The notes below the pieces were generated by a model. It was not told the DNA's origin and did not search any database. It saw only the letters and a list, made by a program, of their open reading frames with translations. A stretch of DNA of 53,581 nt from Nevskia sp. (GTDB lineage: Bacteria > Pseudomonadota > Gammaproteobacteria > Nevskiales > Nevskiaceae), in contig JARLJS010000054.1 in NCBI GenBank assembly GCA_031291075.1, positions 1-53,581 on the forward strand, read 5' to 3'. Below, piece after piece: positions 45,680 through 53,581 of the stretch; positions within the stretch are counted from its first letter, which is position 1; every line of letters begins with the position of its first letter. The translations under genes were made by a program, and so were the position numbers.

Positions 45680-45950
45680 AGGATCTTTAGTTCAGGTGCA
45701 TGCATATTGTTCCCCTCTCCCGTTTACGGGGTCCGTTGCGCCGGCTTGCGAGCGAAGCTCGCTGGCGCAACGGACGGGCGGTGCAGGATGCACCGCCCAG
45801 CTTTCAAGCGGAGCAGGAAGCGCAGCGCTGAAAGAGGGGTAGGGGAGAGGGGCTTTTGATTGAAAAAATGCCCCTCTCCCGGCCCTGCGGGCCACCCTCT
45901 CCCGCAAGCGGGAGAGGGGAAAGAATGTGTGCACATAAGTGAAATGCTCT
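45680..45950. repeat. Dispersed palindromic element, copy B, split by a nested element
   Basis: The ends match copies at 13243-13396 and 51570-51740 (start GGATCTTTAG, CCCCTCTCCCG; end GGGAGAGGGGAAAGAATGTG, GCACATAAG). The left hairpin is interrupted after CCCGTTTAC by about 105 bases at 45731-45834 that are absent from the other copies. The site lies between convergent genes. Confidence 0.88.
45731..45834. repeat. Nested triple-hairpin insertion
   Basis: Three consecutive inverted repeats fill this stretch: GTCCGTTGCGCC (45731-45742) with GGCGCAACGGAC (45764-45775), itself enclosing GCGAGC/GCTCGC; GGGCGGTG (45776-45783) with CACCGCCC (45791-45798); and CTTTCAAGCG (45801-45810) with CGCTGAAAG (45826-45834). 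It interrupts the larger palindromic element and probably inserted into it. Confidence 0.75.
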
Positions 45951-45960
45951 GGCGACGGCC

Positions 45961-47166
45961 TCACTCCTGCGCCTGCCCGGTCATGAATGCCTTGCGGATG
46001 CTCATCCCGCACACGACCGAACGATAGTAGGGCGCGTCCTGGGTGGTCTTCGCCTTGGTGCGGTCGAAGCGGGCCACGATGCCGTACCAGGTCTTGCTCG
46101 AATCGATCCAGGGATAGAAGCCGAACCGGCCGGGGCTGCTGTAGGAACCGTCGCCGGTGGCGGGGTCGTCCTCGATCCAGTGGGTGATGGAGTAGTGCCA
46201 GCTCACGTCGCTGGGCAGTGGCGTGAACACGGCCAGGGGCTGGCCGTCGCCGTCGACGCAGTTGGGATCCGAGGGGTTGGTGCACACCGCGTAGGGGTCC
46301 GCGCCGGTGGGGCGCAGGAAGGCGCTCATCACCAGCGGATCGGTCTTGCGCAGCATGGCCCGCAGGAAGGTGGCGTAGTCACCCGGCGTGGTGCGGATGC
46401 CGCCGGCGAGGATCGGCGCGATGAACGACAGGCGCATGTCGACGCCCTTGGCGGCGAACGCCAGCTCGATCATGGAGGCGAGCATGCCGTCGTCGTAGTG
46501 CGCGCCGTGCATCACCCCGGCGATCGACGGGTCGGCGCCGCCCTCGAACACCTCCAGGTGGCCGGAGTTGTAGTAGAAGCGGCCGATGTCGGCCGGCGTG
46601 CGCGTGTTGTTGGGTACGGCCGAACTGCCGCGCTGGTCCGGTGCTTCCAGGCAGGCCTCCACCGTCGGCGTCAGTTCGGCGGGGCAATGGTCGCCCATGT
46701 TGTCGTAGCCGCTGGTGAAGTTGAGGAACGGCACATAAGAGGCCGGCATGGTCCATCCGCCGCTGCCCGGCAGCGCCCGCGTCTCGGCGACGTAGGCGCC
46801 GTATACCCACTTGCTGGAGGAGGCGATCAGCATGGACTTGTCCCGCGTGTAGCGGGGGATCAGCTCTCCGGACGGCTGCACGCTGCCGGCGGCTGCCAGG
46901 CCGCTCGCCGGATCGGCCACGATGCCATCCTTGTCGCCGATCTCCCAATAGAAGCCGTCGTTCTCGCCATACCGGTTCTGGCTGATCGTGCCGCAGGAGG
47001 AAGCGGGGTCTGGATTGGTGGCGGTGGCCCGCGCGGCCTCGATCTGCTGGCGCAGGGTGGGAGCGGTGCCGGCGCGGCCGGCGCCGCCGATACAGCAGCC
47101 GGCCAGCGCGATCAGCGTCAGCGCCGCCGGACGGGCTGCACTCGTTGTCCTCTTCGATTTGTTCAC
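45961..47166 (-). CDS. Beta-lactamase-like serine hydrolase, exported
   Basis: This 401-residue protein of the serine beta-lactamase-like/esterase superfamily has an N-terminal hydrophobic leader with a lipobox-like LALAGC (about 19-24). SxxK is at Ser116-Lys119 (ASSSKW). A YYNSGH motif serves as the YxN element. GGIRTTPGDYATFLRAML is typical of class C-like hydrolases. Many extra cysteines suggest disulfides. The GTG at 47164-47166 is preferred because TGGAGA lies six bases upstream and the leader begins cleanly; an ATG at 47199 is the alternative. It is the last gene of a four-gene envelope operon. Substrate unknown, perhaps an ester or a peptidoglycan peptide. Confidence 0.83.
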   Translation of the reverse strand: MNKSKRTTSAARPAALTLIALAGCCIGGAGRAGTAPTLRQQIEAARATATNPDPASSCGTISQNRYGENDGFYWEIGDKDGIVADPASGLAAAGSVQPSGELIPRYTRDKSMLIASSSKWVYGAYVAETRALPGSGGWTMPASYVPFLNFTSGYDNMGDHCPAELTPTVEACLEAPDQRGSSAVPNNTRTPADIGRFYYNSGHLEVFEGGADPSIAGVMHGAHYDDGMLASMIELAFAAKGVDMRLSFIAPILAGGIRTTPGDYATFLRAMLRKTDPLVMSAFLRPTGADPYAVCTNPSDPNCVDGDGQPLAVFTPLPSDVSWHYSITHWIEDDPATGDGSYSSPGRFGFYPWIDSSKTWYGIVARFDRTKAKTTQDAPYYRSVVCGMSIRKAFMTGQAQE

Positions 47167-47205
47167 GGGAATCTCCACGATGGTTGCGGTAGGTGGCATC
47201 GATGC

Positions 47206-47580
47206 TCAGGGTGCTGCCGGCGGCGCGCCGCCGGAACGCATCTGCGCAAAGCGCTGGGCGAATTGCTGGCGCAGGGCCTGCTTCTTCTGCTCGCAGGAGG
47301 CGGGATCCTGCTGGCATTCCTGCACAAGCTGTTGCCGGCGGGCCTGCATGCGCTCCCGCATCTGCTTGCACTGGCCGGCGTTGTTCTGGCAGTAGTCCCG
47401 CACCTTGGCGCACTGCTCCGGCTGCTGGCTGCAGAGTTGCTGCAGCCGCGCGAGCGGCGCCGCGGCCTGGCCGGCGGCGGGCGGGGAACCGGCGGGCGCG
47501 CCGGCGGCGGTTGCCTGCGCCTGACACACACCGGCTGCAAGGGTGAGGCCCGCGAGGAACACGGCGGTCAGGGTTTTCAT
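47206..47580 (-). CDS. Small Cys-rich, Gln-rich secreted protein
   Basis: This 124-residue protein has a signal peptide (about 1-21, ending VCQAQA), an Ala/Pro linker and a helical core with regularly spaced Cys pairs: LCSQQPEQC, YCQNNAGQC and ECQQDPASC. The repeated CxxxxxxC spacing gives three similar units on long amphipathic helices ending RQQFAQRFAQM. The family is unknown; it resembles periplasmic helical chaperones or metal-binding proteins only in general style. Its ATG overlaps the desaturase-family stop by 4 bp, and the serine hydrolase follows, so the three are co-translated. Confidence 0.8.
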   Translation of the reverse strand: MKTLTAVFLAGLTLAAGVCQAQATAAGAPAGSPPAAGQAAAPLARLQQLCSQQPEQCAKVRDYCQNNAGQCKQMRERMQARRQQLVQECQQDPASCEQKKQALRQQFAQRFAQMRSGGAPPAAP

Positions 47581-48440
47581 GCGGGTTTTCCTTCGATGGT
47601 CTGCAAACGAGGGGCGGCCTGTGCGTTCTGCTGCGGCGGGCCAAACAGGGCGTGGGCGAGTTCCCGTGGGTTGCCGGCGCGCGTCGCGTCCCGCAGCAGT
47701 CGGTGCCATTCGCCCAGGGCGACCGCCAGCGGATTGACGGAGTGCTCGGGGTGCACCAGCCCGTACCTGCAGGGCGATTCAGCGCGTTCCTGCGCGTAGG
47801 TCCCGAACAGGCGGTCGAACACCATCAGCACGCCGCCGAAATTGCGGTCCAGGTATTCCGGGTTCGAGGCATGGTGCACGCGGTGGTTCGACGGCGAGTT
47901 GAAGATGCGGTCGAACCAGCCCAGCCGCGGGACGAGCTGGGTGTGCAGCCAGAACTGGTAGAGCAGGTTCACTGCCAGCGCGCCGACGATGGCCAGCGGG
48001 TGGAAACCCAGCAGGACCAGCGGCAGCACGAACAGGCCGGCACCCGAGATGGGCCCGGTCCAGCCCAGGCGGAACGCCGAGGACAGAGTCAGCTCGTTGG
48101 GCGAATGGTGGACGGCGTGGGTGGCCCATAGCCAGCGCACGGTGTGGCTCAGCCGGTGCTCCCAGTAGTAGGCGAACTCCACGGCCAGGAACAGGGTGAC
48201 GACACCCCAGGCGGTGTCCAGCGGCACCGTCAGCAGCCGGTGCTTCCAGCAAAACCAGTACAGGCCGGCGAACAGCGCCCGCGCCGGCAGCTTGGACAAC
48301 TGGTGACCCGCGGCGATCGCCACCGTGATGCCGGTCTCGCGCCAGGGATACGCCTTGCCGGTGCGGCGCCGGAACAGCAGCCATTCGAACAGCATCGCGG
48401 CGACGGCGACCGGCAGGACGTAAACGGCATACGGTCTCAT
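47577..48440 (-). CDS. Sterol desaturase/fatty acid hydroxylase family protein
   Basis: This 287-residue di-iron membrane hydroxylase has the histidine boxes HRLSH near 97-101, HAVHH near 110-114 and HRVHH near 190-194, plus a late His region. Four hydrophobic segments lie around them. The family hydroxylates or desaturates lipid chains and sterol-like molecules using oxygen and electrons from an outside donor. It is coupled by a 4-bp overlap to the Cys-rich protein gene and follows the tandem-repeat gene by 24 bp. The operon context suggests modification of an envelope lipid. Confidence 0.92.
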   Translation of the reverse strand: MRPYAVYVLPVAVAAMLFEWLLFRRRTGKAYPWRETGITVAIAAGHQLSKLPARALFAGLYWFCWKHRLLTVPLDTAWGVVTLFLAVEFAYYWEHRLSHTVRWLWATHAVHHSPNELTLSSAFRLGWTGPISGAGLFVLPLVLLGFHPLAIVGALAVNLLYQFWLHTQLVPRLGWFDRIFNSPSNHRVHHASNPEYLDRNFGGVLMVFDRLFGTYAQERAESPCRYGLVHPEHSVNPLAVALGEWHRLLRDATRAGNPRELAHALFGPPQQNAQAAPRLQTIEGKPA

Positions 48441-48464
48441 GGTGGCGTTTCCCGTCGGGGGCGC

Positions 48465-49007
48465 TCAGCGCGGCGGGATGGAGACGTCGCGGGTGGTGGT
48501 GGCGCCGTCCGGGGCGGTGCGGGTGACGTCGCGGGTGTAGCCCTGGCCGGGCGCGCCGCTGGCCTCCACTGTGCGCGTGCCGCCGAGCGGGCCGGTGGCG
48601 GAGGAATCGCGCTGGTAGCCGTTACCGGCGCCGGCACTGACGCTGCTGGTACGGGAAGCGCCGTCGGGGCCGTTGGCGTTGACCTGGCGGGTGTAGCCCT
48701 GCCCAGGGGCGCCGCTGGCCTGCACCGAGCGGGTGCCGCCGAGCGGACCGGTGGCGGAGGAATCGCGCTGATAGCCGTTGCCTGCGCCGGCACTCACGCT
48801 GCTGGTACGGGAGGCGCCGTTGGGGCCGGCCGCATTGACCTGGCGGCTGTAGCCCTGGCTGGGTGCCCCCTGCGCCTTGACGCTGCGGTGGCCGCCGAAG
48901 GCGCCGGTGCGGGAGGTGTTGCGCTGGAAAGCGTCGGCGCTGGAGGCGAGGCCCAGCGCGGTGGCGACGGTGCCGATCAACAACAGGGATTTGAGCGACT
49001 TCTTCAT
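48465..49007 (-). CDS. Secreted tandem-repeat protein
   Basis: This 180-residue protein has a signal peptide (about 1-26, ending SSADA). The mature part is built of a 52-residue unit repeated about three times: RTSSVSAGAGNGYQRDSSAT, then GPLGGTRSVQASGAPGQGYT and RQVNANGPDGAS. The first unit is the most diverged (FQRNTSRTGAFGGHRSVKAQ). The repeat is also strong at DNA level (156-bp period), so unit number can change by slippage or recombination. No cysteines or known domain. It is the first gene of the envelope operon and divergent from the two-component system. Confidence 0.85.
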   Translation of the reverse strand: MKKSLKSLLLIGTVATALGLASSADAFQRNTSRTGAFGGHRSVKAQGAPSQGYSRQVNAAGPNGASRTSSVSAGAGNGYQRDSSATGPLGGTRSVQASGAPGQGYTRQVNANGPDGASRTSSVSAGAGNGYQRDSSATGPLGGTRTVEASGAPGQGYTRDVTRTAPDGATTTRDVSIPPR

Positions 49008-49186
49008 GTGGACTCCAACGGTGGTGGGGGTGATTGCGTGCTGCGGAATACAAGCTACGCGGGGCGGCGACGCCCTTGGTTTCGGCCGGGGCGAGGATTG
49101 TTACGGCGTGTTACAGGCGCGGCGCCCGGTAACGAACGGACACGAAACAACTTGAGCGCGCCCGCCGAACCGGGTTGAATGCACTC

Positions 49187-49902
<716 letters not shown>

Positions 49903-49906
<4 letters not shown>

Positions 49907-51201
49907 CCCTGCTGCCGAGCAAGCTGGCGCTGCGGGTGGCGCTGATCCTGCTGCTGGTGCTGTTCGCCGGCAGCACGGCCTTCGTCGTCACGCTGCGCGC
50001 CCGATTGCAGGACGTGACCGCGCCCCAGGTGGCGGGGGACCTCAGCACCAGCATCGCCGGCATCCGCGCGGCACTGGCCGCCCTGACTCCCGAGCAGAAG
50101 GAGGTCTGGCTGCAGCAGTTGAACGCCGGCGGCGAGGCGAAGCTGCAGGCCATGCCGGGCCCGCCGGCGGAGGGCGGACCCAGCCGGCCGATGCTGCGCC
50201 GCATCGATGCCGATCTGCGGCGCCTGAGCGGCGACGATACCCGGGTCAGGCTGGAGTCCCGTTCGAGCAGCCGCATGCTGGTCGAGTTCCGCGCCGGCGG
50301 CGGGTTCTACCGGCTGTCCCTGCCGGCACGCGGGCTCGCCTGGTCCGCGCTGCTGCCGCTGGTGTGGCTGTTCCTGTCGATGGCCGGCGCGGTGTGGGCG
50401 GCCGTGCTGATCGTGCTGTGGCAGGTCAACCGGCCGCTGAAACGCAGCGCGGAGTCGCTGGCGCGCAGCGTCGACCAGCTCGCCGAGATCGACATGCCCC
50501 GCTCCGCACCGCTCGAATTCCGCATCTTCGCCGAGCGCTTCAACACGCTGGCGGCGCGCCTGCGGGCGCAGGAGCGGGAGCGCGGCCTGGTGCTGGCCGG
50601 GGTTTCGCACGACCTGCGGGCGCCGCTCACCCGCATCCGCATGCGGGCCGAGCTGGTGGATGACCGGGCGGCGGCGCAAAGCCTGGTGCGGGACGCGGAG
50701 TCGATGCAGCACATCATCGACCAGTTCCTGGACTACCAGAGGGCGGGGATGGCGGACGGCATGCGGCCGGTCGATGTCGGCGAGATCGCCCGTGGCGTGG
50801 TGGCGCGCTATCGCCAGCTCGGGGCGGGCGTCGAGCTGGCGGAGCAGGGCCGGCTGAGCGTGATGGCCTCCGGCCCTATCGTCGAAAGAATCCTCGACAA
50901 CCTGATCGACAACGCCCTGGCCTACGGCGCGGTCCCGGTGGAAGTCAGGGTCACCGGCTCGGCTGCGGGCGGCACGTTGGAAGTGAGGGACCACGGCAGC
51001 GGCATTCCGCCGCAGGACATGGCGAGGCTGCTGCAGCCGTTCGAGCGGCTCGACGAGGCGCGCAGCGCCCAGGGCCACTGCGGCCTGGGACTGCCCATCG
51101 TCGACCGCCTGGCGCGGCAGATCGGCGGGCGCCTGTCGCTGTCCAACCATCCCTCCGGAGGCCTGAGCGCGCTGCTCAGTTTCGAAGGGCTCAGCGCCTG
51201 A
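49903..51201 (+). CDS. EnvZ-like sensor histidine kinase
   Basis: This 432-residue kinase has membrane segments at about 11-31 and 147-173 with a periplasmic sensor region between, then a HAMP linker (174-225) and HisKA with the phosphorylated His236 in VSHDLRAPLTRIR. The HATPase domain has NLIDNALAYG (N box), DHGSGIP (G1) and GLGLPIVDRL (G2). The domain order and size match EnvZ/RstB-type kinases. It is coupled to the response regulator. The 3' end overlaps the end of a decayed opposite-strand gene by 11 bp. Confidence 0.95.
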
Positions 51202-51335
51202 GCCGCGCCAGCGCCGCGTCCGCCAGCCGCCGCGTCAGTTCCGCCGCCGGCAGCTCCCGTCCCAGCGCTGCGGCCTGGCCGTCCCACAAGGACTGGAAAT
51301 CGCCCGAGCCGGTCGCCTCGGCCTTGGCGTATCCA
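51191..51335 (-). pseudogene. Nitronate monooxygenase-like 3' remnant
   Basis: The minus-strand frame reads YAKAEATGSGDFQSLWDGQ then AAALGRELPAAELTRRLADA before a TGA at 51191. This is the C-terminal pattern of 2-nitropropane dioxygenase/nitronate monooxygenase-type flavoproteins (LWAGQ and GRELPAAEL). Upstream of about 51335 the similarity stops and the frame runs into unrelated sequence and the MITE, so only about 45 codons remain. The rest of the gene was probably lost in a rearrangement. Confidence 0.65.
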
Positions 51336-51401
51336 GTTGTCCGTCGTTGTAAAAGAAAATGGCTGCGCGGGTTGCGCACGGCGACGCTGGCTCCTGCTCG
51401 G

Positions 51402-51568
51402 CTAGTGTGGTGAGTTAGAAATTCGTTAACTAAATTTCTTCGTCATTCCCGCGCAGGCGGGAATCCAGTTTTCGATTTTGCACGAAGCTCCAAAGCAGAA
51501 CTGGGTCCCCGCCTCCGCGGGGACGACAGTCCCAACTTAATAAACGTATTTCCAACTCACCACACTAG
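51402..51568. mobile_element. MITE, complete 167-bp copy
   Basis: The element runs from CTAGTGTGGTGAGTTAGAAA to the imperfect inverse TTTCCAACTCACCACACTAG, with about 34-bp terminal inverted repeats. The interior holds ATTCCCGCGCAGGCGGGAAT and GTCCCCGCCTCCGCGGGGAC, which are themselves inverted relatives, making the unit a near-complete palindrome. It codes for nothing. CTAG at both ends fits the TA/CTAG target habit of IS630-type elements. The partial copy at 1-137 is nearly identical. Confidence 0.85.
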
Positions 51569-51569
51569 G

Positions 51570-51740
51570 GCATCTTTAGCTTAGATGCATACATGTTGTT
51601 CCCCTCTCCCGCTTGCGGGAGAGGGGTAGGGGAGAGGGGCTTTTGGCCGGACGCAAAGCCCCTCTCCCGGCCCTGCGGGCCACCCTCTCCCGCAAGCGGG
51701 AGAGGGGAAAGAATGTGTGCACGTAAAGAGAAAACGCTCT
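51570..51740. repeat. Dispersed palindromic element, copy C
   Basis: This is the fullest uninterrupted copy: GCATCTTTAGCTTAGATGCA start, the CCCCTCTCCCGC hairpin, GGGGTAGGGGAGAGGGGC, a variable 15-bp middle, CCGGCCCTGCGGGCC, the second hairpin and an AAAGAATGTGTGCACGTAAA end. The two outer arms of about 45 bp are imperfect inverses. It directly follows the MITE (1-bp gap) and lies downstream of the hsdR remnant. Confidence 0.88.
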
Positions 51741-51775
51741 AAAGCATCTGGGATTTCGCAGTCCTGCAATCTCGC

Positions 51776-53368
51776 TCATTCCTTCGCTTCGCCACCTGGC
51801 AGTTCAGGCAGTTTCAATTCCCGTAGAAACGCGTTGTGCTTTTGCGTGGCGGCTCGGATTGTCTTTTCAATGTCCGTCAACCTGCGATGAGTCGCCTCCA
51901 GGTCAATCTCCTGCTCGGCCAGCGCGGTACTGATGTAGCGGGAGATGTTGAGATTGTATGCGTGCAGCTCGTGCTGGAACAGGTCTTCGGTGGTGCGGAG
52001 GGATGCCTGTTCGCCCGCAATCTGGAGGCGCGAGGCGTTCTCCTCGAAGATAGGGGTGCCTGTGAAGCCGAAGAGCTGCGCGCGGGGAAAGAATTCCTTG
52101 ATCGCCTTGTGGTTATCGCCGAACTGTGAGCGATGGCACTCGTCGAAGATGAAGACGATGCGCTTGTCCCGCAGGGGCGCGAGAAGCTCTTTATAGGTTT
52201 CCTTGTTCTGCTTCGCCCGCTGCTTGTTGCGCTTGCTGTTCTCGTCAAGGGCAAGGCCGAGCTTCTGGATGGTGGTGACGATGACCTTGTCGGCCTTGTC
52301 GTCGGACAGCAGGCGGCGCACGAGCGTGGCGGTGTTGGTGTTTTCCTCGACGCAGCCTTCCTGGAAGCGGTTGAATTCCTCGCGCGTCTGCCGGTCGAGA
52401 TCCTTGCGGTCCACGACGAACAGGCATTTGTCGATGGCCGGGTTGTCCTTCAGCAGCGTGGAGGCCTTGAAGGAGGTGAGTGTCTTGCCGCTGCCGGTGG
52501 TGTGCCAGATGTAGCCGTTGCCGCAGTTCTGCTCGATGCAGTCGACGATGGCCTGCACGGCATAGATCTGATACGGCCGCATCATGAGGAGCTTCTGCTC
52601 GCTTTGGATCAGCACCATGTAGCGGCTGATCATGCGGCCGAGTTCGCACTTCTGCAGGAAGCGGTCGGCGAAGTCGTCCAGGTGGATGACGGGCTTGTTG
52701 TCGCGGTCCGCGAAGCGATAGACCGGCAGGAAACGCTCGTCGGCGTTGAACGCGAAGTGCCGTGCGTTGTTGTTGGCGAAATAGACCGTATCGGTGCGGT
52801 TGCTGACGATGAAGAGCTGGATGAAGCAGAGCAGCGTGCGGGTGTAGCCGTTGCCGGGGTCGTTCTTGTAATCGACGATCTGCTCCATGGCCCGGCGCGG
52901 GTTGACGCTCAGGGTCTTGAGTTCGATCTGCACCACCGGGACGCCGTTGATGAGGAGAAGGACGTCGTAGCGGTGGTGGCTGTAGTCGGTGTTGATGCGG
53001 AACTGGTGGACGACCTCGAAATCGTTCTTGCACCAGTCCTTGATGTTGACCAGGGTATAGGCGAGCGGGGTGCCGTCGTCGCGCGTGAAGTCATTCTTCT
53101 CGCGCAGGACGCGGGCGGCGGTGAAGACGTCCGGGATCGTCAGCTCTTCGAGCAAACGCTGGAACTCGGCATCGGTGAGGCGGACGCGGTTGAGGGCCTC
53201 GAACTTCTCGCGAAAGTTGCGTTCGAGCGCGGCGCGGTCGCGGATGTCGGGGCGCTCGGTGTACTTCAGGCCGCGAAGCTTCTCGATAAAGGCCGTCTCG
53301 ATGTCCTGTTCTTTGAGAACAAGAGGCAGGGAACCGGGGGCCTGCTGATAGGTCATCTCGGAGGGCAT
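51776..53368 (-). pseudogene. Chimeric hsdR'-'hsdM gene (type I restriction remnant)
   Basis: Residues 1 to about 471 of the 530-residue frame are the front of a type I restriction subunit HsdR: the nuclease domain with HHRYDVLLLINGVPVVQIELK (Asp, Glu and Lys of the PD-(D/E)xK site) and a helicase first half with Walker A WHTTGSGKTLTS, DECHRSQFG and FGFTGTPIF. A normal HsdR is about 1000 residues. After HAY, the last 59 residues (NLNISRYIST, EEIDL-like EQEIDLEATHR, KHNAFLRELKLP) are instead the C-terminal tail of the methylase subunit HsdM. The junction is near 51955. The frame is open, but second helicase lobe, most of hsdM and any hsdS are missing, so restriction activity is not expected. 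Confidence 0.85.
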
Positions 53369-53441
53369 CAGAGAAGTGGGAGATCGCGTGTCTTTATTCA
53401 GAATATAGATAGTATAGAAGGGCTTCTCGCTCGGAGTTCAA

Positions 53442-53581
53442 CTAGTATCCTGAGTTAGAAATTCATTGAATTAATTTGACTCTCCGTTGTCTTATGCTCT
53501 CTCACCAGCACGCAGGGGGGCATATGGGACTGGGGCGGCCGATGCCGGAGTTGAAACTGACGGCGACGGAAAGCGATCAAC
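53442..53581 (+). mobile_element. IS630-type insertion sequence, left end (continues past window)
   Basis: The left end begins CTAGTATCCTGAGTTAGAAA at 53442. About 29 of the first 36 bases match the MITE end at 51402. A transposase reading frame starts at 53524 behind a G-rich ribosome binding site. It lies 73 bp upstream of the hsdR start codon and could influence its promoter. Confidence 0.78.
53524..53581 (+). CDS. IS630 family transposase, N-terminal fragment
   Basis: Only 19 codons lie in the window: MGLGRPMPELKLTATESDQ. This matches the usual start of IS630-family transposases, which read GRPxPELxLTxxE before the first helix-turn-helix. GGGGGG at 53513-53519 precedes the ATG. The DDE catalytic domain would lie beyond the window edge, so completeness cannot be judged. 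Confidence 0.72.
   Translation, partial: MGLGRPMPELKLTATESDQ

Noticed and set aside
51776-53368. Complete type I restriction enzyme subunit
   Set aside because: The frame is about half the usual HsdR length and its last 59 residues belong to HsdM, so it is a remnant.

Overview
The window is high-GC DNA from a gammaproteobacterium, most like the Nevskiales (Solimonas/Nevskia type) or Xanthomonadales. The basis is gene content: a DUF1302/DUF1329/RND/YCF48 envelope set, HiPIP, the arginine succinyltransferase (AST) pathway, a BigR-type persulfide locus, GspA/GspB and very GC-rich dispersed palindromes. Taxonomy is inference; no rRNA or marker gene is present.

Layout. 1-9.9 kb: one tightly packed minus-strand run reading M20 hydrolase, polysaccharide deacetylase, astA, DUF218 protein, astD, astB, ElaA acetyltransferase, gspA, gspB. 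astC and astE are absent here. 10-12 kb: a secreted DUF885 metallopeptidase-like protein and tRNA-Arg(CCT). 12-15.1 kb: a sulfur locus with a persulfide dioxygenase divergent from a BigR-like repressor across a 46-bp A/T tract, then two YeeE/YedE half-size proteins and a TauE/SafE exporter. 15.3-22.4 kb: amino-acid permease, Ig-like repeat lipoprotein, alanine dehydrogenase, HiPIP and an MFS transporter. 22.7-38 kb: penicillin-acylase-family lipoprotein, an unrecognised secreted protein, then an AraC regulator, SDR, DUF1329, glycosyltransferase 9, DUF1302, RND and YCF48 block, all on the minus strand. 38.3-42 kb: a plus-strand operon of TetR, c5-type cytochrome, FAD oxidase and a fold-type III PLP protein.

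42-43.9 kb is a small mosaic island. It holds an attC-like site, a low-GC membrane-protein gene with gene-cassette boundaries, a solitary Phd/YefM antitoxin, 27-nt REP hairpins, a truncated REP-associated tyrosine transposase (RAYT), and 96-bp perfect direct repeats. It is bracketed by the intact PLP-protein gene and a diverged second copy of that gene's last 307 bp. This is the least ordinary part of the window.

44-51.2 kb: an unrecognised secreted protein, then a minus-strand envelope operon (tandem-repeat protein, sterol desaturase family, Cys-rich small protein, serine hydrolase) divergent from a two-component system. 51.2-53.6 kb is decayed: the 3' remnant of a nitronate monooxygenase, a 167-bp MITE, a dispersed palindromic element, a chimeric gene joining the front of hsdR to the tail of hsdM, and the left end of an IS630-type element. 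The ends of that IS resemble the MITE ends. A second MITE copy occupies the window's first bases and supplies the stop codon of gspB.
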